Assembly (NCBI RefSeq): GCF_001922345.1
Contig: NZ_CP018811.1
Coordinates: forward strand, 558,001 to 622,000
From: Paraburkholderia sp. SOS3
GTDB lineage: Bacteria; Pseudomonadota; Gammaproteobacteria; Burkholderiales; Burkholderiaceae
Reading direction: 5' to 3'
DNA length: 64,000 nt
In this document: piece by piece, positions 20,432 to 31,283 of the stretch
How the letters are laid out: each line of letters opens with the position of its first letter
Numbering within the stretch: position 1 is the stretch's first letter
Position numbers and translations under genes: made by a program
Notes under the pieces: model-generated
What the model was told of the DNA's origin: nothing
Database searches by the model: none
What the model saw: the letters and a program-made list of their open reading frames with translations, nothing else

Positions 20432-20496
20432 CACGTCGTCCGTTCCATTGCAACGGATCGAGAGGATAGCTCGCAGATTGCGGCTCAGGCGGCCAC

Positions 20497-21114
20497 TCAG
20501 GCGGCCGGTGCTGCGCCTTCGGCAGCCGAGGCCGCTTCGTCTGCAACTGCACCAGCCGGGATGGTCGCGGATGCGATCACCGGGTTTTCCGCGTCGACAT
20601 GCGCGGTCAGCGACACACCTGCCGGCAGCACGATGTCCTTCGCGTGCATCGTTTGACCCGCTTCGATCTTCGCGAGATCGACTTCGAGGAACTCCGGCAG
20701 CGAGGCCGGCAGACATTCGACTTCGATTTCGTTCACGACGTGCGAGATCACCGCGCCCGACAGCTTCACGGCCGGGTTGGTTTCCTGGTTCATGAAGTGC
20801 AGCGGCACCCTCGTGTGCAGCTTCTTGTTCGGGTCGACCCGCTGGAAATCAACGTGCAGCACGATCTGGCGGAACGGATGGTATTGCACATCGCGCAGCA
20901 GCACTTGCTGCGACTTGCCGGCCACTTCCAGATCGAGGATCGACGAGTGGAACGATTCCTTCTTCAGTGCATGCCACAGCGCGTTGTGATCGAGTTCGAT
21001 CAATTGCGGTTCGCTGCTTGCGCCATACACAATACCCGGGGTCTTGCCCGTGTTGCGCAGGCGGCGGCTCGCACCCGTACCTTGCTTGTTACGCTCAAAA
21101 GCGACGACTTTCAT
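20497..21114 (-). CDS. rplY: 50S ribosomal protein L25, long (Ctc) form
   Basis: Binds 5S rRNA in the large subunit. The 205-residue product joins an N-terminal L25 domain ([29 protein letters not shown]) and a C-terminal TL5/Ctc beta domain, ending in an Ala-rich tail. I choose the ATG at 21114 because GGAG stands just before it, within an earlier in-frame ATG at 21126. The prs-rplY-pth order is standard in the group. A clear terminator follows. Confidence 0.95.
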   Translation of the reverse strand: MKVVAFERNKQGTGASRRLRNTGKTPGIVYGASSEPQLIELDHNALWHALKKESFHSSILDLEVAGKSQQVLLRDVQYHPFRQIVLHVDFQRVDPNKKLHTRVPLHFMNQETNPAVKLSGAVISHVVNEIEVECLPASLPEFLEVDLAKIEAGQTMHAKDIVLPAGVSLTAHVDAENPVIASATIPAGAVADEAASAAEGAAPAA

Positions 21115-21278
21115 TTGCTTCTCCATACGACTGCCCGCGACCAGGCAGTGAAAAGGACCTCGCGTGACGTGCTTGACGCGACTTGAGGCCCCGGACTCGA
21201 CGGCGTGAACCTTCGTTCGTTCACGCCGATTGTGCGAAAACGCCGCGTCAAACGATACGGCGGCTTCGCAAATTCAGT

Positions 21279-22235
21279 TCAGCTTTCTGCAAACAGCGAC
21301 ATCACCGAATCGCCGCGGCGGATGCGCGAGAACGTTTCGGCAAGCAGGCCCGCGCTCGACAGCGAACGGATTTTCGCGCACGAGCGCGCTTCTTCGCTAA
21401 GCGGGATGGTATCGGTCACGACGAGTTCGTCGAGCGCCGATGCGGAGATTCGTTCGCCGGCGCCGCCGGACAGCACCGGGTGCGTTGCATACGCGTAGAC
21501 CTGCTTCGCGCCGCGTTCCTTCAGCACTTGCGCCGCCTTGCACAGCGTGCCGGCCGTATCGACCATGTCGTCCATGATCACGCAGGTGCGGCCTTCGACT
21601 TCACCGATGATATTCATCACTTCGGCGATGTTCGCCTTCGGACGACGCTTGTCGATGATCGCGAGGTCGCAGTTCAACTGCTTCGCGAGTGCTCGTGCAC
21701 GCACGACGCCGCCGACGTCCGGCGACACCACGAGCAGATCTTCGTGATTCTGTTTGCGCAGATCGCCGAGCAGGACGGGCGTGGCGTAGATGTTATCGAC
21801 AGGGATGTCGAAGAACCCTTGAATCTGGTCCGCGTGCAGATCCATCGTGATGATCCGCTCGACGCCCGCAATTTCCAGCATGTTGGCGACCACTTTCGCC
21901 GAGATCGCGACGCGCGCCGAACGTGGGCGCCGATCCTGGCGCGCGTAGCCGAAATAGGGAATCGCAGCGGTGATGCGGCCGGCCGAAGCGCGCTTCAACG
22001 CATCGACCATGATCATCAGTTCCATCAGATTGTCGTTTGCCGGCGCGCACGTGGATTGCAGGACAAACACATCCTTGCCTCGCACGTTCTCCTGAATCTC
22101 GACCTGGATCTCACCGTCCGAGAAGCGGCTGACCATTGCTTTGCCGAGGGGAATACCGAGAATCTTGACGACTTCCTGTGCAAGCGCCGGATTCGCGTTG
22201 CCAGTAAAAACCATCAGGCCGTCATGGCTGCTCAT
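21279..22235 (-). CDS. prs: Ribose-phosphate pyrophosphokinase
   Basis: Makes PRPP from ribose 5-phosphate and ATP for purine, pyrimidine, histidine, tryptophan and NAD synthesis. 318 residues, the class I length. Motifs: [40 protein letters not shown] and the PRPP loop [12 protein letters not shown]. It lies 47 bases after the tRNA-Gln gene and may share its transcript. Confidence 0.97.
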   Translation of the reverse strand: MSSHDGLMVFTGNANPALAQEVVKILGIPLGKAMVSRFSDGEIQVEIQENVRGKDVFVLQSTCAPANDNLMELMIMVDALKRASAGRITAAIPYFGYARQDRRPRSARVAISAKVVANMLEIAGVERIITMDLHADQIQGFFDIPVDNIYATPVLLGDLRKQNHEDLLVVSPDVGGVVRARALAKQLNCDLAIIDKRRPKANIAEVMNIIGEVEGRTCVIMDDMVDTAGTLCKAAQVLKERGAKQVYAYATHPVLSGGAGERISASALDELVVTDTIPLSEEARSCAKIRSLSSAGLLAETFSRIRRGDSVMSLFAES

Positions 22236-22282
22236 CGTGCACCTGCTTCAGGCTGTGGGAGGCGAGGAACTGCGAGAAATTT

Positions 22283-22359
22283 TGGCAGGGGAGGAAGGAC
22301 TCGAACCCTCGCATGCCGGAATCAAAATCCGGTGCCTTAACCAACTTGGCGACTCCCCT
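22283..22359 (-). tRNA. tRNA-Gln (anticodon TTG)
   Basis: Cloverleaf read on the minus strand: acceptor AGGGGAG pairs with CTCCCCT, discriminator G, and CCA is encoded. The anticodon stem CCGGA/TCCGG closes the loop TTTTGAT, giving TTG. The T-arm carries GGTTCGAAC. Length with CCA is 77. It sits between ispE and prs, as in other beta-proteobacteria. Confidence 0.97.
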
Positions 22360-22411
22360 ACACTAACTTTGAGCGCCGCCGGATGCGTAGGAACACCCGA
22401 CGTTGCGAAAT

Positions 22412-23305
22412 TCATGACGCGAAGCCAAAGAGTGGATGCGTATCCAGGCTTGCCGTTACTGCGCTGTTCCATCCGGCCGGCAAGGCGGCTTGTGCCGCTT
22501 CTGCTTCGCCGATGCTGCGGAATGCTGCAAAAACGCTTGCACCCGACCCGGTCATCCGCGCGGGCGCGATGCTGTTCGATACGCTTTCGAACCACCGCAA
22601 CACCTGCGCTACCTCCGCGTATTTTCCCACGACAACTTGCTGCATGTCATTCCGGCCAAAACTGTCTGGCCATTCCGATCCGAAGCTTCGCTGTGCAAGA
22701 AAGTCCGTAATTGTGATGGGTTCGGAATCCCTTGTCAACGATTTTTCAGAGAATATCGCCGCGGTCGGGACGTGCACTTCCGGCTTCACCACGAGGAAAT
22801 AACGCGGCGGCAATTGTACCGTCTGAAGCGCCTCGCCGACACCCTCGGCGAACGCATTTTTGCCGAACACGAAGAACGGCACATCGGCACCGAGACGCAG
22901 CGCGAGCGCTTGCAGTTCGGTGCGCGGAAGATTCAGGTTCCAGAGCCGGTTCAATGCGAGCAAGGTGGTTGCCGCATCGGAGCTTCCACCGCCGAGTCCC
23001 GCGCCCATCGGCAGACGCTTGTCGATTTCGATGTCGACGCCATCGGCGCAACCCGTGTGTGCCTTCAGCAGCTTCGCGGCACGTACGGTCAGGTCGCTTT
23101 CGGCGGGAACGTCCGGCACGTCGGTCAAGCGCTCGACGCGTCCGTCGGCGCGCCGCGTGAAATGCAAACGGTCGCCCCAGTCGATCAGCTGGAAGACCGT
23201 TTGCAGCAGATGGTAACCGTCTGGCCGGCGGCCGGTGATGTGCAGGAAAACATTGAGCTTCGCCGGAGCGAGGCAATCGCGCAGCGAATCGTTCGTGTCG
23301 GTCAT
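22412..23305 (-). CDS. ispE: 4-diphosphocytidyl-2-C-methyl-D-erythritol kinase
   Basis: GHMP-family kinase of the MEP isoprenoid pathway; phosphorylates the 2-hydroxyl of CDP-methylerythritol. 297 residues with [20 protein letters not shown] at the start, the ATP loop [15 protein letters not shown] and the C-terminal [12 protein letters not shown]. It follows lolB by 55 bases and is followed by tRNA-Gln. Confidence 0.96.
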   Translation of the reverse strand: MTDTNDSLRDCLAPAKLNVFLHITGRRPDGYHLLQTVFQLIDWGDRLHFTRRADGRVERLTDVPDVPAESDLTVRAAKLLKAHTGCADGVDIEIDKRLPMGAGLGGGSSDAATTLLALNRLWNLNLPRTELQALALRLGADVPFFVFGKNAFAEGVGEALQTVQLPPRYFLVVKPEVHVPTAAIFSEKSLTRDSEPITITDFLAQRSFGSEWPDSFGRNDMQQVVVGKYAEVAQVLRWFESVSNSIAPARMTGSGASVFAAFRSIGEAEAAQAALPAGWNSAVTASLDTHPLFGFAS

Positions 23306-23360
23306 GAGTCCGGAGTGTGACGCGTGATGTTCGGGGAACGCGTCATTCTATTGCGTAATT

Positions 23361-24035
23361 TTATTGGTCCAGCACGAGCTTGATGTTCAGCGGAGGCTGC
23401 TCGCGGTTCAGGTCGACACGCTTGACGCCGGTGGCGGGCTTGTCCGCGTACGCGACATAGTCGATCGTCCAGCCGTCCTGGTCGATCTGCTTCGGACGCG
23501 ATGGATCTTCGGGATCGGGCATCGTTCTCGCTCGCGAAGTCGGCGCAACGGACGGTTGCAGCCAGTAGCGCAATCCTTCGACCGGCAAGGCGAACCCGAG
23601 CGCATTCTGCATTAGCGTCGACACGTTGTCCGCGGTGAGCGGCTGACGGTTCGGCAGCTCGAGCGTAGCCGAAGACGGCGACGACGTGACGATCGCCATG
23701 GTCTGCCCGAGTGGATTGCGCAGTTCGACGGTCACGGTGTCGCCGGTCTCGCGCCAGTCGAAGTTGCCATAGGCGTTCTGCTGATGACCGTACCCGTCCT
23801 CGTATTGCACCGCGAAGCGCCCGCGATATTCATGCGCGGTCTGCGCGGTGACGGCCGTCGCCGCGTTGGACGTGGACGGACCTTGCGGCTTCACACTCGC
23901 ACAACCGGCGAGCGCGAGAACCGCGGCGCTAGCGAAAGCGGGAAGGACGAGCGCCGCGCGACGCGACGCTCGTGTGCTACGCAGGTGACGGAAAAGCCCG
24001 ATGAACAGTTCGTGAAGAGGCGCGAAAAAAAGCAT
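23361..24035 (-). CDS. lolB: Outer-membrane lipoprotein receptor LolB
   Basis: Accepts lipoproteins from LolA and inserts them into the outer membrane. 224 residues; a signal sequence with lipobox LALAGC puts the lipidated cysteine at 45. The mature part has the LolB pattern RGRFAVQYEDGYGHQQ and NPLGQTMAIVTSSP. The n-region before the hydrophobic stretch is long. Its ATG overlaps the stop of the upstream TPR gene by one base (TAATG), so translation is probably coupled. Confidence 0.9.
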   Translation of the reverse strand: MLFFAPLHELFIGLFRHLRSTRASRRAALVLPAFASAAVLALAGCASVKPQGPSTSNAATAVTAQTAHEYRGRFAVQYEDGYGHQQNAYGNFDWRETGDTVTVELRNPLGQTMAIVTSSPSSATLELPNRQPLTADNVSTLMQNALGFALPVEGLRYWLQPSVAPTSRARTMPDPEDPSRPKQIDQDGWTIDYVAYADKPATGVKRVDLNREQPPLNIKLVLDQ

Positions 24036-25897
24036 TAGAGGTCGTTCACCTGAAAGCGTTTGAGCGTCTTGAGAAGGGTGTCGTTATCGGGCTCTAGCTT
24101 GCGCGCTTCGCGCCATGCGGCCTTGGCCTGTTCCTGATCGCCGTTCTTCCACAGCACTTCGCCGAGGTGCGCGCCGATTTCCGCGTTCGGCTGCAGATCG
24201 TAAGCCTTGCGCAGAATCTTGATCGCATCCGAGTTGTCGCCGAGGCGATACTTGACCCAGCCGACGCTATCCATGATGAACGCGTCGTTCGGCGCGAGCG
24301 CCGAGGCTTTCTCGACGAGCTTGTCCGCTTCCTGCAGACGCTGGTTGCGATCCGCGAGCGAATAGCCGAGCGCGTTGTACGCCTGCGCATTGTCGGGCTG
24401 CGTGCGCATGAGCTTGCGCAACTGCGCTTCCATTACGTCGTAGTGGCCGGTCTTTTCGGCGGCCATTGCGTAGTCGTACGTGAGATCGGGGTCGTCGGGG
24501 AAATCGGCCGTTGCCTGCTGCAGCCGCGCTTCGGCTTCCTGATAGCGCTTTGCGTCGAACAGGATCGCCGCGTCCGTGCGTGCGATCAACGCCTGATCGC
24601 GCGGGTCCAACGCATGGATATTCGCGAGCAGCTTGCGCGCTTCATCGGGCTTGCCCTGCTTCTCGAGCAGTTGCGCACGCGTGATCTGCGCGGGGATGTA
24701 TTGCTGGCTCGTCTGCGGAATCTTGTCGAGATAAGTAGCTGCGCCCGCCTCGTCCTTCTGTTCGAGAGCGATCTGCGCGAGGTAGATGTAGGCCTGCCCC
24801 GAATCCGCACCCTGGGTCTTGTCGGCCTGCTGCACATACTGCGTCAGGTAGGTTTTCGCCTCGGGGTAGTTCTTTTGCTGGATCTTGATCAGCGCGAGCG
24901 CCATCAGCGGCGTGAGATCGTTCGCGTCGTTCTTGTGCATGAACTCGAACTGCTTTTGCGCATCGTCGAGGCGGTCGCTCGCGAGGTACATCTGCGCGAG
25001 CGCGAGACGCGCATCGTGCGACTTCGGATTCTGCTGCACGTATTTTTCGAGCGACGCAATGCCTTCGGCACGCTCCTCGGGACCCATCTGCGCAAGCGTC
25101 AGCGCGGCGGGCAGATAGTCGGGCTTCAGCGCGAGCGCCTGTTCGAGCGATTTGCGCGCGCCCGGCGCATCGTCGGCGAGCAGCTGCTGGCGTGCAATAG
25201 CCAGTTGCGCTTCGGGCCGATTCATGTCGTTCTTCAGCAGATCCTGCAGCACATGCAGGCCGCCGACGCGGTTCGGACCGCGCGAAATCAGCAACTGCAG
25301 CGAGAGAATGCCGGCGCCGCGATTCTCCGGCTTGATCTTCGCGAGTTCGTTCGCGAGTAGCGGTGAGGCTTCATCGGGCTTGCCCGACAGCACGAGCAGC
25401 GAAGCGTCGAGCTGGGCCGCGCGCTCGGAGCCCGGCGCGTACTGTTGCCACAACTGCGCGGCCGCGAGCGCATCGGTCGGGCTCTGCGCCGCGAGGGCAA
25501 TCTCGGTCGCGCGCTGCGCCATGCGCGGGTCGTGCGTGTCGCGCGCGAGCGCGAGGTAGGTCTGATAAGCGGGGGCCGGCTGATTCCGCTGCAACGCGAC
25601 TTCCGCCGCGAGCACCTGGAATACGATCTGGCTCGAGAGCGGTACGTCCGGAAGATTTTTTTGCTCGTCGGCATCCGGTCCGAACGCATCCTGCACCGAA
25701 ACCGAATTGTCATCTGTATCGGGTGACGGGTCCTGCGCATGTGCGGGCAACGCGGCGAGCGTCCATGCGGCCAGCGCCGCAGCGGCCATCAGCCGGCGCG
25801 CGAAGCCGCCGCGCGGCACCGGGTTCGCCTCGCCGTAGGGCTCGCGGCCGGCCTCGGCCGGACGCTTCAGAAAGAGCTTTACGAAGGACAGGTTCAT
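24035..25897 (-). CDS. Exported tetratricopeptide-repeat protein
   Basis: A 620-residue protein with a basic N-terminus and a signal segment (residues ~35-56, ending AHAQ). The rest is a solenoid of TPR-like helices, e.g. PEAQLAIARQQLLADDAPGA, HDARLALAQMYLASDRLDDA, and near the end NAQAYNALGYSLADRNQRL and DSVGWVKYRLGDNSDAI. TPR arrays bind other proteins; a partner cannot be named. Coupling to lolB and the same order in related genomes suggest an envelope role. The ATG at 25897 is chosen for the signal peptide; the frame to 25966 is unsupported. Confidence 0.85.
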   Translation of the reverse strand: MNLSFVKLFLKRPAEAGREPYGEANPVPRGGFARRLMAAAALAAWTLAALPAHAQDPSPDTDDNSVSVQDAFGPDADEQKNLPDVPLSSQIVFQVLAAEVALQRNQPAPAYQTYLALARDTHDPRMAQRATEIALAAQSPTDALAAAQLWQQYAPGSERAAQLDASLLVLSGKPDEASPLLANELAKIKPENRGAGILSLQLLISRGPNRVGGLHVLQDLLKNDMNRPEAQLAIARQQLLADDAPGARKSLEQALALKPDYLPAALTLAQMGPEERAEGIASLEKYVQQNPKSHDARLALAQMYLASDRLDDAQKQFEFMHKNDANDLTPLMALALIKIQQKNYPEAKTYLTQYVQQADKTQGADSGQAYIYLAQIALEQKDEAGAATYLDKIPQTSQQYIPAQITRAQLLEKQGKPDEARKLLANIHALDPRDQALIARTDAAILFDAKRYQEAEARLQQATADFPDDPDLTYDYAMAAEKTGHYDVMEAQLRKLMRTQPDNAQAYNALGYSLADRNQRLQEADKLVEKASALAPNDAFIMDSVGWVKYRLGDNSDAIKILRKAYDLQPNAEIGAHLGEVLWKNGDQEQAKAAWREARKLEPDNDTLLKTLKRFQVNDL

Positions 25898-25984
25898 GGA
25901 AATCCGTTCAATGTTTCGGTCGATTGTAACGCGCTCGCTACAATACGCGCATAACCAACAGCGCAAGTTGCAGACCCGTTAGAC

Positions 25985-26815
25985 ATGCCAGAGCTTCCAG
26001 AAGTCGAAGTCACCCGCCGTGGGATCGAGCCTTATGTGGCCGGGCGCCGCGTCGAACGGGTGGAGGTGCGCACAGCAGCGCTGCGCTGGCCGATTCCGGC
26101 TGATCTGCCGCGCATGCTGCGCGGCCGGCTCGTGAAGCATGTCGAGCGACGCGGCAAGTATCTGCTGTTCGAGATCGACGAGGGCTGGTTCATCGTTCAC
26201 CTCGGCATGACGGGCACGCTGCGCGTGTTGCGCAACGTGCCGCATCCGCCGGCGGCTGCGAAGCACGACCATGTCGACTGGGTGTTCGACGACTTCATCT
26301 TGCGCTTTCGCGACCCGCGCCGTTTCGGCGCCGTGCTCTGGCATCCGCGGTCGGACGGCGACGTGCTCGAACACCCGCTGCTCGCCGGCCTCGGCATCGA
26401 GCCGTTTGCGCCGGCCTTCACGGGCGCGCTCATGCATCGTAAGACGCGTGGAAGGACCGTATCGGTGAAGCAGGCGCTGCTCGCCGGCGAGATCGTGGTC
26501 GGCGTGGGCAACATTTACGCTTCCGAAAGCTTGTTTCGAGCAGGCATCCGGCCGACCACGCCCGCGGGCCGCGTGTCGCTCGTGCGTTACGAACTGCTTG
26601 CAGATGCGGTGCGCGTGACGCTTGCCGCCGCGATCGAAAAAGGCGGCAGCACGTTGCGCGACTTCGTCGGCAGCGACGGTGAGAGCGGCTACTTCCAACT
26701 CGATTATTTCGTCTATGATCGCGCGGGGCTGCCGTGCCGGGTATGTGAAACGCCGATCAGACAGATCGTGCAGGGGCAGCGTTCCACTTACTATTGTCCG
26801 ACCTGTCAGCGCTGA
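25985..26815 (+). CDS. mutM: Formamidopyrimidine-DNA glycosylase
   Basis: Removes 8-oxoguanine and formamidopyrimidines by base excision. 276 residues starting [13 protein letters not shown], with the catalytic Pro2 and Glu3. [10 protein letters not shown] holds the conserved lysine. [17 protein letters not shown] is the helix-two-turn-helix, and the C-terminal zinc finger is CRVC-x16-CPTC. It is divergent from the TPR gene and followed 48 bases later by mutY, so two 8-oxoG repair enzymes lie side by side. Confidence 0.97.
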   Translation: MPELPEVEVTRRGIEPYVAGRRVERVEVRTAALRWPIPADLPRMLRGRLVKHVERRGKYLLFEIDEGWFIVHLGMTGTLRVLRNVPHPPAAAKHDHVDWVFDDFILRFRDPRRFGAVLWHPRSDGDVLEHPLLAGLGIEPFAPAFTGALMHRKTRGRTVSVKQALLAGEIVVGVGNIYASESLFRAGIRPTTPAGRVSLVRYELLADAVRVTLAAAIEKGGSTLRDFVGSDGESGYFQLDYFVYDRAGLPCRVCETPIRQIVQGQRSTYYCPTCQR

Positions 26816-26863
26816 ATTGTCCAGTGACCGAATGACCCAACGAACCACTGACCCAGTGACCCC

Positions 26864-27952
26864 ATGTCCGTAGCGCCCACGATACCCGTTTTGACCGATT
26901 TCTCTGTGCGCTTGATCGCATGGCAGCGCGAGCACGGCCGTCACGACTTGCCGTGGCAGAACACACGCGACGCATATCGCATCTGGCTATCCGAAATCAT
27001 GCTGCAGCAGACCCAGGTGTCGACGGTGATCCCGTACTACGCGAAGTTTCTTGCCCGCTTTCCCGATGTCGCGTCGCTCGCCGCCGCGCCGTCGGACGAT
27101 GTGATGGCGCTATGGGCCGGGCTCGGTTACTACTCGCGCGCGCGCAATCTGCATCGTTGCGCGCAGGTGGTCGTCGAGCAGCACGGCGGCGTGTTTCCGG
27201 ACTCGGTCGAAGCGCTTGCGGAATTGCCCGGCATCGGTCGCTCGACCGCGGCGGCGATCGCGTCGTTCGCGTTCGGCGCGCGCGCGACGATTCTCGACGG
27301 CAACGTCAAGCGTGTGCTTGCGCGCGTGTTCGGTGTCGAAGGCTTTCCCGGCGAGAAGCGCGTTGAAAACGCGATGTGGGTGCTGGCGGAGTCGCTGCTG
27401 CCGCCGGATGCGACGAACGACGAGGTCAGTGCCTATACGCAAGGCCTGATGGACCTCGGCGCGACGCTATGCGTACGCGGCAAACCCGATTGCATGCGTT
27501 GCCCGTTCGCGGCGGACTGCGTGGCGAACGTCACGGGCAGGCAGCGCGAACTGCCGGCCGCGCGCCCCAGGAAGGCCGTGCCGACGCGTCGCACGTGGAT
27601 GCTCGTGCTGCGCGACGGCGACGCGGTCATGCTCGAAAAGCGTCCCCCGTCCGGTATCTGGGGCGGTCTGTGGAGTTTGCCGGAAGCCGCCGACGAAGCG
27701 GCGCTCGCGGCGCGTGCACGATCGTATGACGCAAGCGCGACGGTCTCGCCGCTTGCGTCGCTCACGCATACGTTCACGCATTTTCGGCTCGATATCGAGC
27801 CGCGCGTCGTCGAGTTGAATCGCGTGGCGGGGGCGCAAGCGGCGCTCGCCGATGGCGAAACGGCGTGGGTCGCGCTGTCGGATATCGACGCGTATGGCGT
27901 GCCCGCACCTGTGCGCAAGCTGCTCGTCGGATTGCAGGGTTCGCTGCTGTAG
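26864..27952 (+). CDS. mutY: Adenine DNA glycosylase
   Basis: Removes adenine mispaired with 8-oxoguanine. 362 residues: DLPWQNTRDAYRIWLSEIMLQQTQV contains the catalytic Glu, ELPGIGRSTAAAIASFAFG is the HhH motif, CVRGKPDCMRCPFAADC the [4Fe-4S] loop (Cx6Cx2Cx5C), and the C-terminal ~130 residues form the NUDIX-like domain that recognises 8-oxoG. No ribosome site is visible before the ATG; the 48-base gap from mutM consists of short TGACC-containing repeats. Confidence 0.96.
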   Translation: MSVAPTIPVLTDFSVRLIAWQREHGRHDLPWQNTRDAYRIWLSEIMLQQTQVSTVIPYYAKFLARFPDVASLAAAPSDDVMALWAGLGYYSRARNLHRCAQVVVEQHGGVFPDSVEALAELPGIGRSTAAAIASFAFGARATILDGNVKRVLARVFGVEGFPGEKRVENAMWVLAESLLPPDATNDEVSAYTQGLMDLGATLCVRGKPDCMRCPFAADCVANVTGRQRELPAARPRKAVPTRRTWMLVLRDGDAVMLEKRPPSGIWGGLWSLPEAADEAALAARARSYDASATVSPLASLTHTFTHFRLDIEPRVVELNRVAGAQAALADGETAWVALSDIDAYGVPAPVRKLLVGLQGSLL

Positions 27953-27983
27953 CGGGAAGTAGCGGGAAGGAGCGGCAGAGTCG

Positions 27984-28619
27984 TTACAGCAACTGATGCT
28001 GCTGCATATAGTGATGCACGACATCGATGCGCGCCCCTGCATCGAGCAGCTCCATCAGCTTTTGCCGCGCGCGCAGCGCTACGGGCAGCACTTCCGACAA
28101 GCGGTTCGATACCCACGACGGGTCGTCGAAGCGGAACGGTTCGAGAAACGGCAGGCTTTCCGGATCGCGCTCGCGAATGGTCGCGATAATCCGCTCGAGC
28201 ACCTCGGCGCACGCACCGAACTTCTCGACATGCGTCGAATCTTCGAGCGGCACATCGCCGCCGAGCGGGTCGGCCATGCCGACCAGCAAGCCGCTCGGTT
28301 CGGCGCGGTGCGACAGCAGCCTGAAGCGTTCGGTCCCGCGTGCGCGAATCAGCAGTATGCCGAATTCGTCGACGTCGCATTGATCGATCTCGGCGAGACA
28401 GCCGACCGGTTCGGGCACCGACGGCTCGTCCGGCTTGGCCACCTCGCCGCCGCTTTTCAGCAGACACACGCCGAACGGCGACTTGTCGCGCAGGCAACCT
28501 CGCACCATGTCGAGATAGCGCGCTTCGAAGATCTTGAGGGGCAACAGCCCACCGGGAAACAGCACTGTGTGCAGCGGGAAAAGCGGCACATCGGCATATA
28601 CAGGCGATGTAGAGGACAT
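27984..28619 (-). CDS. LON substrate-binding domain protein
   Basis: A 211-residue protein made only of the N-terminal domain of Lon protease: VPLFPLHTVLFPGGLLPLKIFEARYLDMVRGCL at 10-43, then GCLAEIDQCDVDEFGILLI. The ATPase and protease domains are absent, so it is a stand-alone substrate- or partner-binding module. Such proteins are widespread in proteobacteria and their role is poorly defined. 39 bases separate it from rapZ upstream. Confidence 0.85.
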   Translation of the reverse strand: MSSTSPVYADVPLFPLHTVLFPGGLLPLKIFEARYLDMVRGCLRDKSPFGVCLLKSGGEVAKPDEPSVPEPVGCLAEIDQCDVDEFGILLIRARGTERFRLLSHRAEPSGLLVGMADPLGGDVPLEDSTHVEKFGACAEVLERIIATIRERDPESLPFLEPFRFDDPSWVSNRLSEVLPVALRARQKLMELLDAGARIDVVHHYMQQHQLL

Positions 28620-28658
28620 GGCGCAACGCTTCGGTTAAGGCCGCGCACGCGCGGCCGG

Positions 28659-29552
28659 CTAAGCCACCAGCTTCGACGATTGGTCGACGTCGATCGGTGC
28701 GTCCCGATGCCGCACGATGACGTTTGCTTGACCCTTGAGACGCGCAGCAAGCGTCTCTGCAATGAACACCGAGCGGTGCTGGCCGCCCGTGCAGCCGATG
28801 GCGACGGTCAGATAGCTGCGGTTGTCGTCGCGAAAGTGCGGCAGCCATTTGACGAGAAACGCCTCGATGTCGTCGATCATGTGATGCACGACCGGCAACG
28901 CGTCGAGAAAATCGATGACGGGTTGATCGAGGCCGGTCAGCGGCCGCAATAGATGATCGTAATACGGGTTCGGCAGCGTGCGTACATCGAAAACGAAATC
29001 GGCGTCGAGCGGCACGCCGCGCTTGAAGCCGAACGATTCGAACATCAGCGCGAGGCCGCCGTGCTCCTGTTCGATGAAACGTTTGACCCACGCGCGAAGC
29101 GTATTCGCACGCAGATTGCTCGTGTCGATCTGATGCCCGAATTCGGCGAGGCCCGCGACGAGTTCGCGTTCGCGCTCGATCGCTTCGGCAAGCGACGTCA
29201 GCAGGCCGACGTCGGCGTCGTGCGAGGTCGATCCGGACAGCGGGTGGCGGCGGCGGGTTTCCGAAAAGCGCTGGATCAGGGACTGCGTGCTCGCATTGAG
29301 AAACAGCACGCGCACGTCATGCTCGCGCGACAGGTCGCGGATCATCTCGGGCATTTCGTCGAGCGACGAACTCGAGCGGGCGTCGATCGCCACGGCGAGG
29401 CGGTCGTAGCCGTCGGCGGCGAGGTAGGTGGCCAGTTCGGGCAGGAAACGCGGGGGCAGGTTGTCGACGCAGTAATAGCCTGCGTCTTCGAGCGCGTTCA
29501 ACGCAACAGACTTGCCGGAGCCGGAGATGCCGGTGATCAGGACGATGCGCAT
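28659..29552 (-). CDS. rapZ: RNase adapter protein RapZ (nucleotide-binding)
   Basis: In enterobacteria RapZ guides RNase E to the GlmZ small RNA to control GlcN6P synthesis; the target here is unknown. 297 residues with Walker [17 protein letters not shown] near the start, a central [20 protein letters not shown] and the C-terminal [14 protein letters not shown]. It follows hprK, as in most beta-proteobacteria, linking it to PTS regulation. Confidence 0.94.
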   Translation of the reverse strand: MRIVLITGISGSGKSVALNALEDAGYYCVDNLPPRFLPELATYLAADGYDRLAVAIDARSSSSLDEMPEMIRDLSREHDVRVLFLNASTQSLIQRFSETRRRHPLSGSTSHDADVGLLTSLAEAIERERELVAGLAEFGHQIDTSNLRANTLRAWVKRFIEQEHGGLALMFESFGFKRGVPLDADFVFDVRTLPNPYYDHLLRPLTGLDQPVIDFLDALPVVHHMIDDIEAFLVKWLPHFRDDNRSYLTVAIGCTGGQHRSVFIAETLAARLKGQANVIVRHRDAPIDVDQSSKLVA

Positions 29553-29638
29553 GGGGTCGAGTGGTCGGTTCGTTTCATCATAGCATCAGGTCTTTGCGCC
29601 AGCCCCCGTCACCCGCCGCCTGTTACTTCAATTGAGCA

Positions 29639-30607
29639 TCAGATGAGCTTGCCCGGGAACTGGCTGTCGGGATCCTGCATCGCCAGACGCTGGCGGTCCA
29701 TGAAATCGCGCAGCGTGTCGATGCCGCGCAGCTGCAGGATCGTATTGCGCACCGCGGCCTCGACGAGCACCGCGAGGTTGCGGCCGGCCGCCACCTGGAT
29801 GGTTACCTTGCTGATCGGCAAGCCGAGCACGTCGACGGTCTGGCTTTCGAGCGGCAGGCGCTGGAATTCGCCGTCCGGGCGGCGCACGAGCTGAACGATG
29901 AGCTTGAGCTTCATCTTGCGGCGCACCGCGGTCTCGCCGAAGATCGTCTTGATGTCGAGCAGGCCCAGGCCGCGCACTTCGAGCAGGTTCTGCAGCAGCG
30001 GCGGGCAGCGCCCTTCGACGAAGTCCGGGCCGAGGCGGACGAAATCGACGGCGTCGTCGGCCACGAGGCCGTGGCCGCGGCTGATCAGCTCGAGGCCGAG
30101 CTCGCTTTTGCCGAGGCCCGAGTCGCCGGTAAGCAGCACGCCCATGCCGAGGATGTCGAGAAACACGCCGTGCAGCGTGGCGCGCGGCGCGAGGATGCGC
30201 GACATGTAGAGCCGCAGGCTGTCGATTACCGCAGCCGGCGACATCGGCGTGGTGAAGAGCGGCGTCGACGAGCGCGTGCAGCGCAGCACCAGTTCCGGCG
30301 GCGCGGCAACCCCGCCCGCCACCACGAGGAACGGCGGCTCGAGCGCGATCAGCTCGGCCATATGGCGCGAGCGGTCTTCGTCGGACTGCCGCTGGTAGTA
30401 GTTCGTTTCGGCTTCGCCGAGCACCTGAATACGGTTCGGGTGGATCAGGTTCAAGTGGCCGACGAGGTCCGCACTGGACGTTGCGGTTGCAACCGTTTCT
30501 GCCGAGAAGCCGCGCTCCCAGCCTTCATGCCCGGTCAGCCAGCTCAATTTCAGCGTGGCAGCGTTGTCGTCGAAAATGCTTTGGGCGTTGATGCTGGACG
30601 TATCCAT
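29639..30607 (-). CDS. hprK: HPr kinase/phosphorylase
   Basis: Bifunctional enzyme adding or removing phosphate at the regulatory serine of HPr. 322 residues; the catalytic half has the P-loop [15 protein letters not shown] followed by [11 protein letters not shown], and the signature [15 protein letters not shown]. The HPr domain of the fused phosphotransferase at the start of this window keeps a serine at the Ser46 position and could be a substrate, as could the separate Npr/HPr expected elsewhere. Located between ptsN and rapZ. Confidence 0.96.
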   Translation of the reverse strand: MDTSSINAQSIFDDNAATLKLSWLTGHEGWERGFSAETVATATSSADLVGHLNLIHPNRIQVLGEAETNYYQRQSDEDRSRHMAELIALEPPFLVVAGGVAAPPELVLRCTRSSTPLFTTPMSPAAVIDSLRLYMSRILAPRATLHGVFLDILGMGVLLTGDSGLGKSELGLELISRGHGLVADDAVDFVRLGPDFVEGRCPPLLQNLLEVRGLGLLDIKTIFGETAVRRKMKLKLIVQLVRRPDGEFQRLPLESQTVDVLGLPISKVTIQVAAGRNLAVLVEAAVRNTILQLRGIDTLRDFMDRQRLAMQDPDSQFPGKLI

Positions 30608-30827
30608 GTGTCCATGACTCCGGTGTGCGCCGCTTGCCTGCTACTCGCAGCGGCGCGTGCGCCGTGGGTTTGGCCGGCGCGGGCCATGACGGTTTCAGGC
30701 TGCGGCTCCATAACGGTCGCGGCGTCGCCGGCTGGCGACCGGCCGCCGCGCTCGCGCGTCGCCCGATCGTTGCTCGACCCCTGGTCGCGCATTGTGCCGC
30801 TTTACCCGTAACTGTCAACCGTATCCG

Positions 30828-31283
30828 TTAAGGTTGCCACTGAGTCAGCAGGCGATGCAACGCTTCGCGATTTTCTTCCGTGTGCAGACGCTCGCGTGTC
30901 TCGCGGTCGGAGAGCAGCTGGGCGATTTCGGACAGAATTTCGAGGTGCTGCTGGGTGGCCTGTTCCGGGACCAGCAGAAAGATCAGCAGCGACACCGGCT
31001 GGCCATCGGGAGACTCGAACGGAATCGGTTCCGCGAGGCGTACGAACGCCGCGAGCGGCTGCTTCAGGCCTTTGATCCGGCCATGCGGGATCGCGACGCC
31101 TTCGCCGAGCCCGGTCGAGCCGAGACGCTCGCGTGCGAAAAGATTGTCGGTGACGGTACTGCGGGCAATGCCGTTCTGGTTCTCGAAGATCAGGCCCGCT
31201 TGCTCGAATACACGCTTCTTGCTGGTAACGGAAAGGCCGACGACGACGTTTTCGAGCGGAAGATATTTGGCTAAACGATTCAT
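30828..31283 (-). CDS. ptsN: PTS regulatory EIIA-Ntr protein
   Basis: Terminal phosphoryl acceptor of the nitrogen PTS; it regulates potassium and other systems rather than importing sugar. 151 residues from MNRLAKYLPLENVVVG; phospho-His lies in GEGVAIPHGRIKG and the C-terminal part matches the EIIA fold (LLIFLLVPEQATQQHLEIL). In-frame starts up to 31553 exist, but the family begins at MNRLAKxLP, so I use 31283. Follows hpf in the rpoN-hpf-ptsN-hprK-rapZ order. Confidence 0.94.
   Translation of the reverse strand: MNRLAKYLPLENVVVGLSVTSKKRVFEQAGLIFENQNGIARSTVTDNLFARERLGSTGLGEGVAIPHGRIKGLKQPLAAFVRLAEPIPFESPDGQPVSLLIFLLVPEQATQQHLEILSEIAQLLSDRETRERLHTEENREALHRLLTQWQP

Noticed and set aside
26816..26863. 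TGACC-type short repeats between mutM and mutY as a regulatory element
   Set aside because: Irregular, short and without symmetry; more likely drift or slippage in a spacer.
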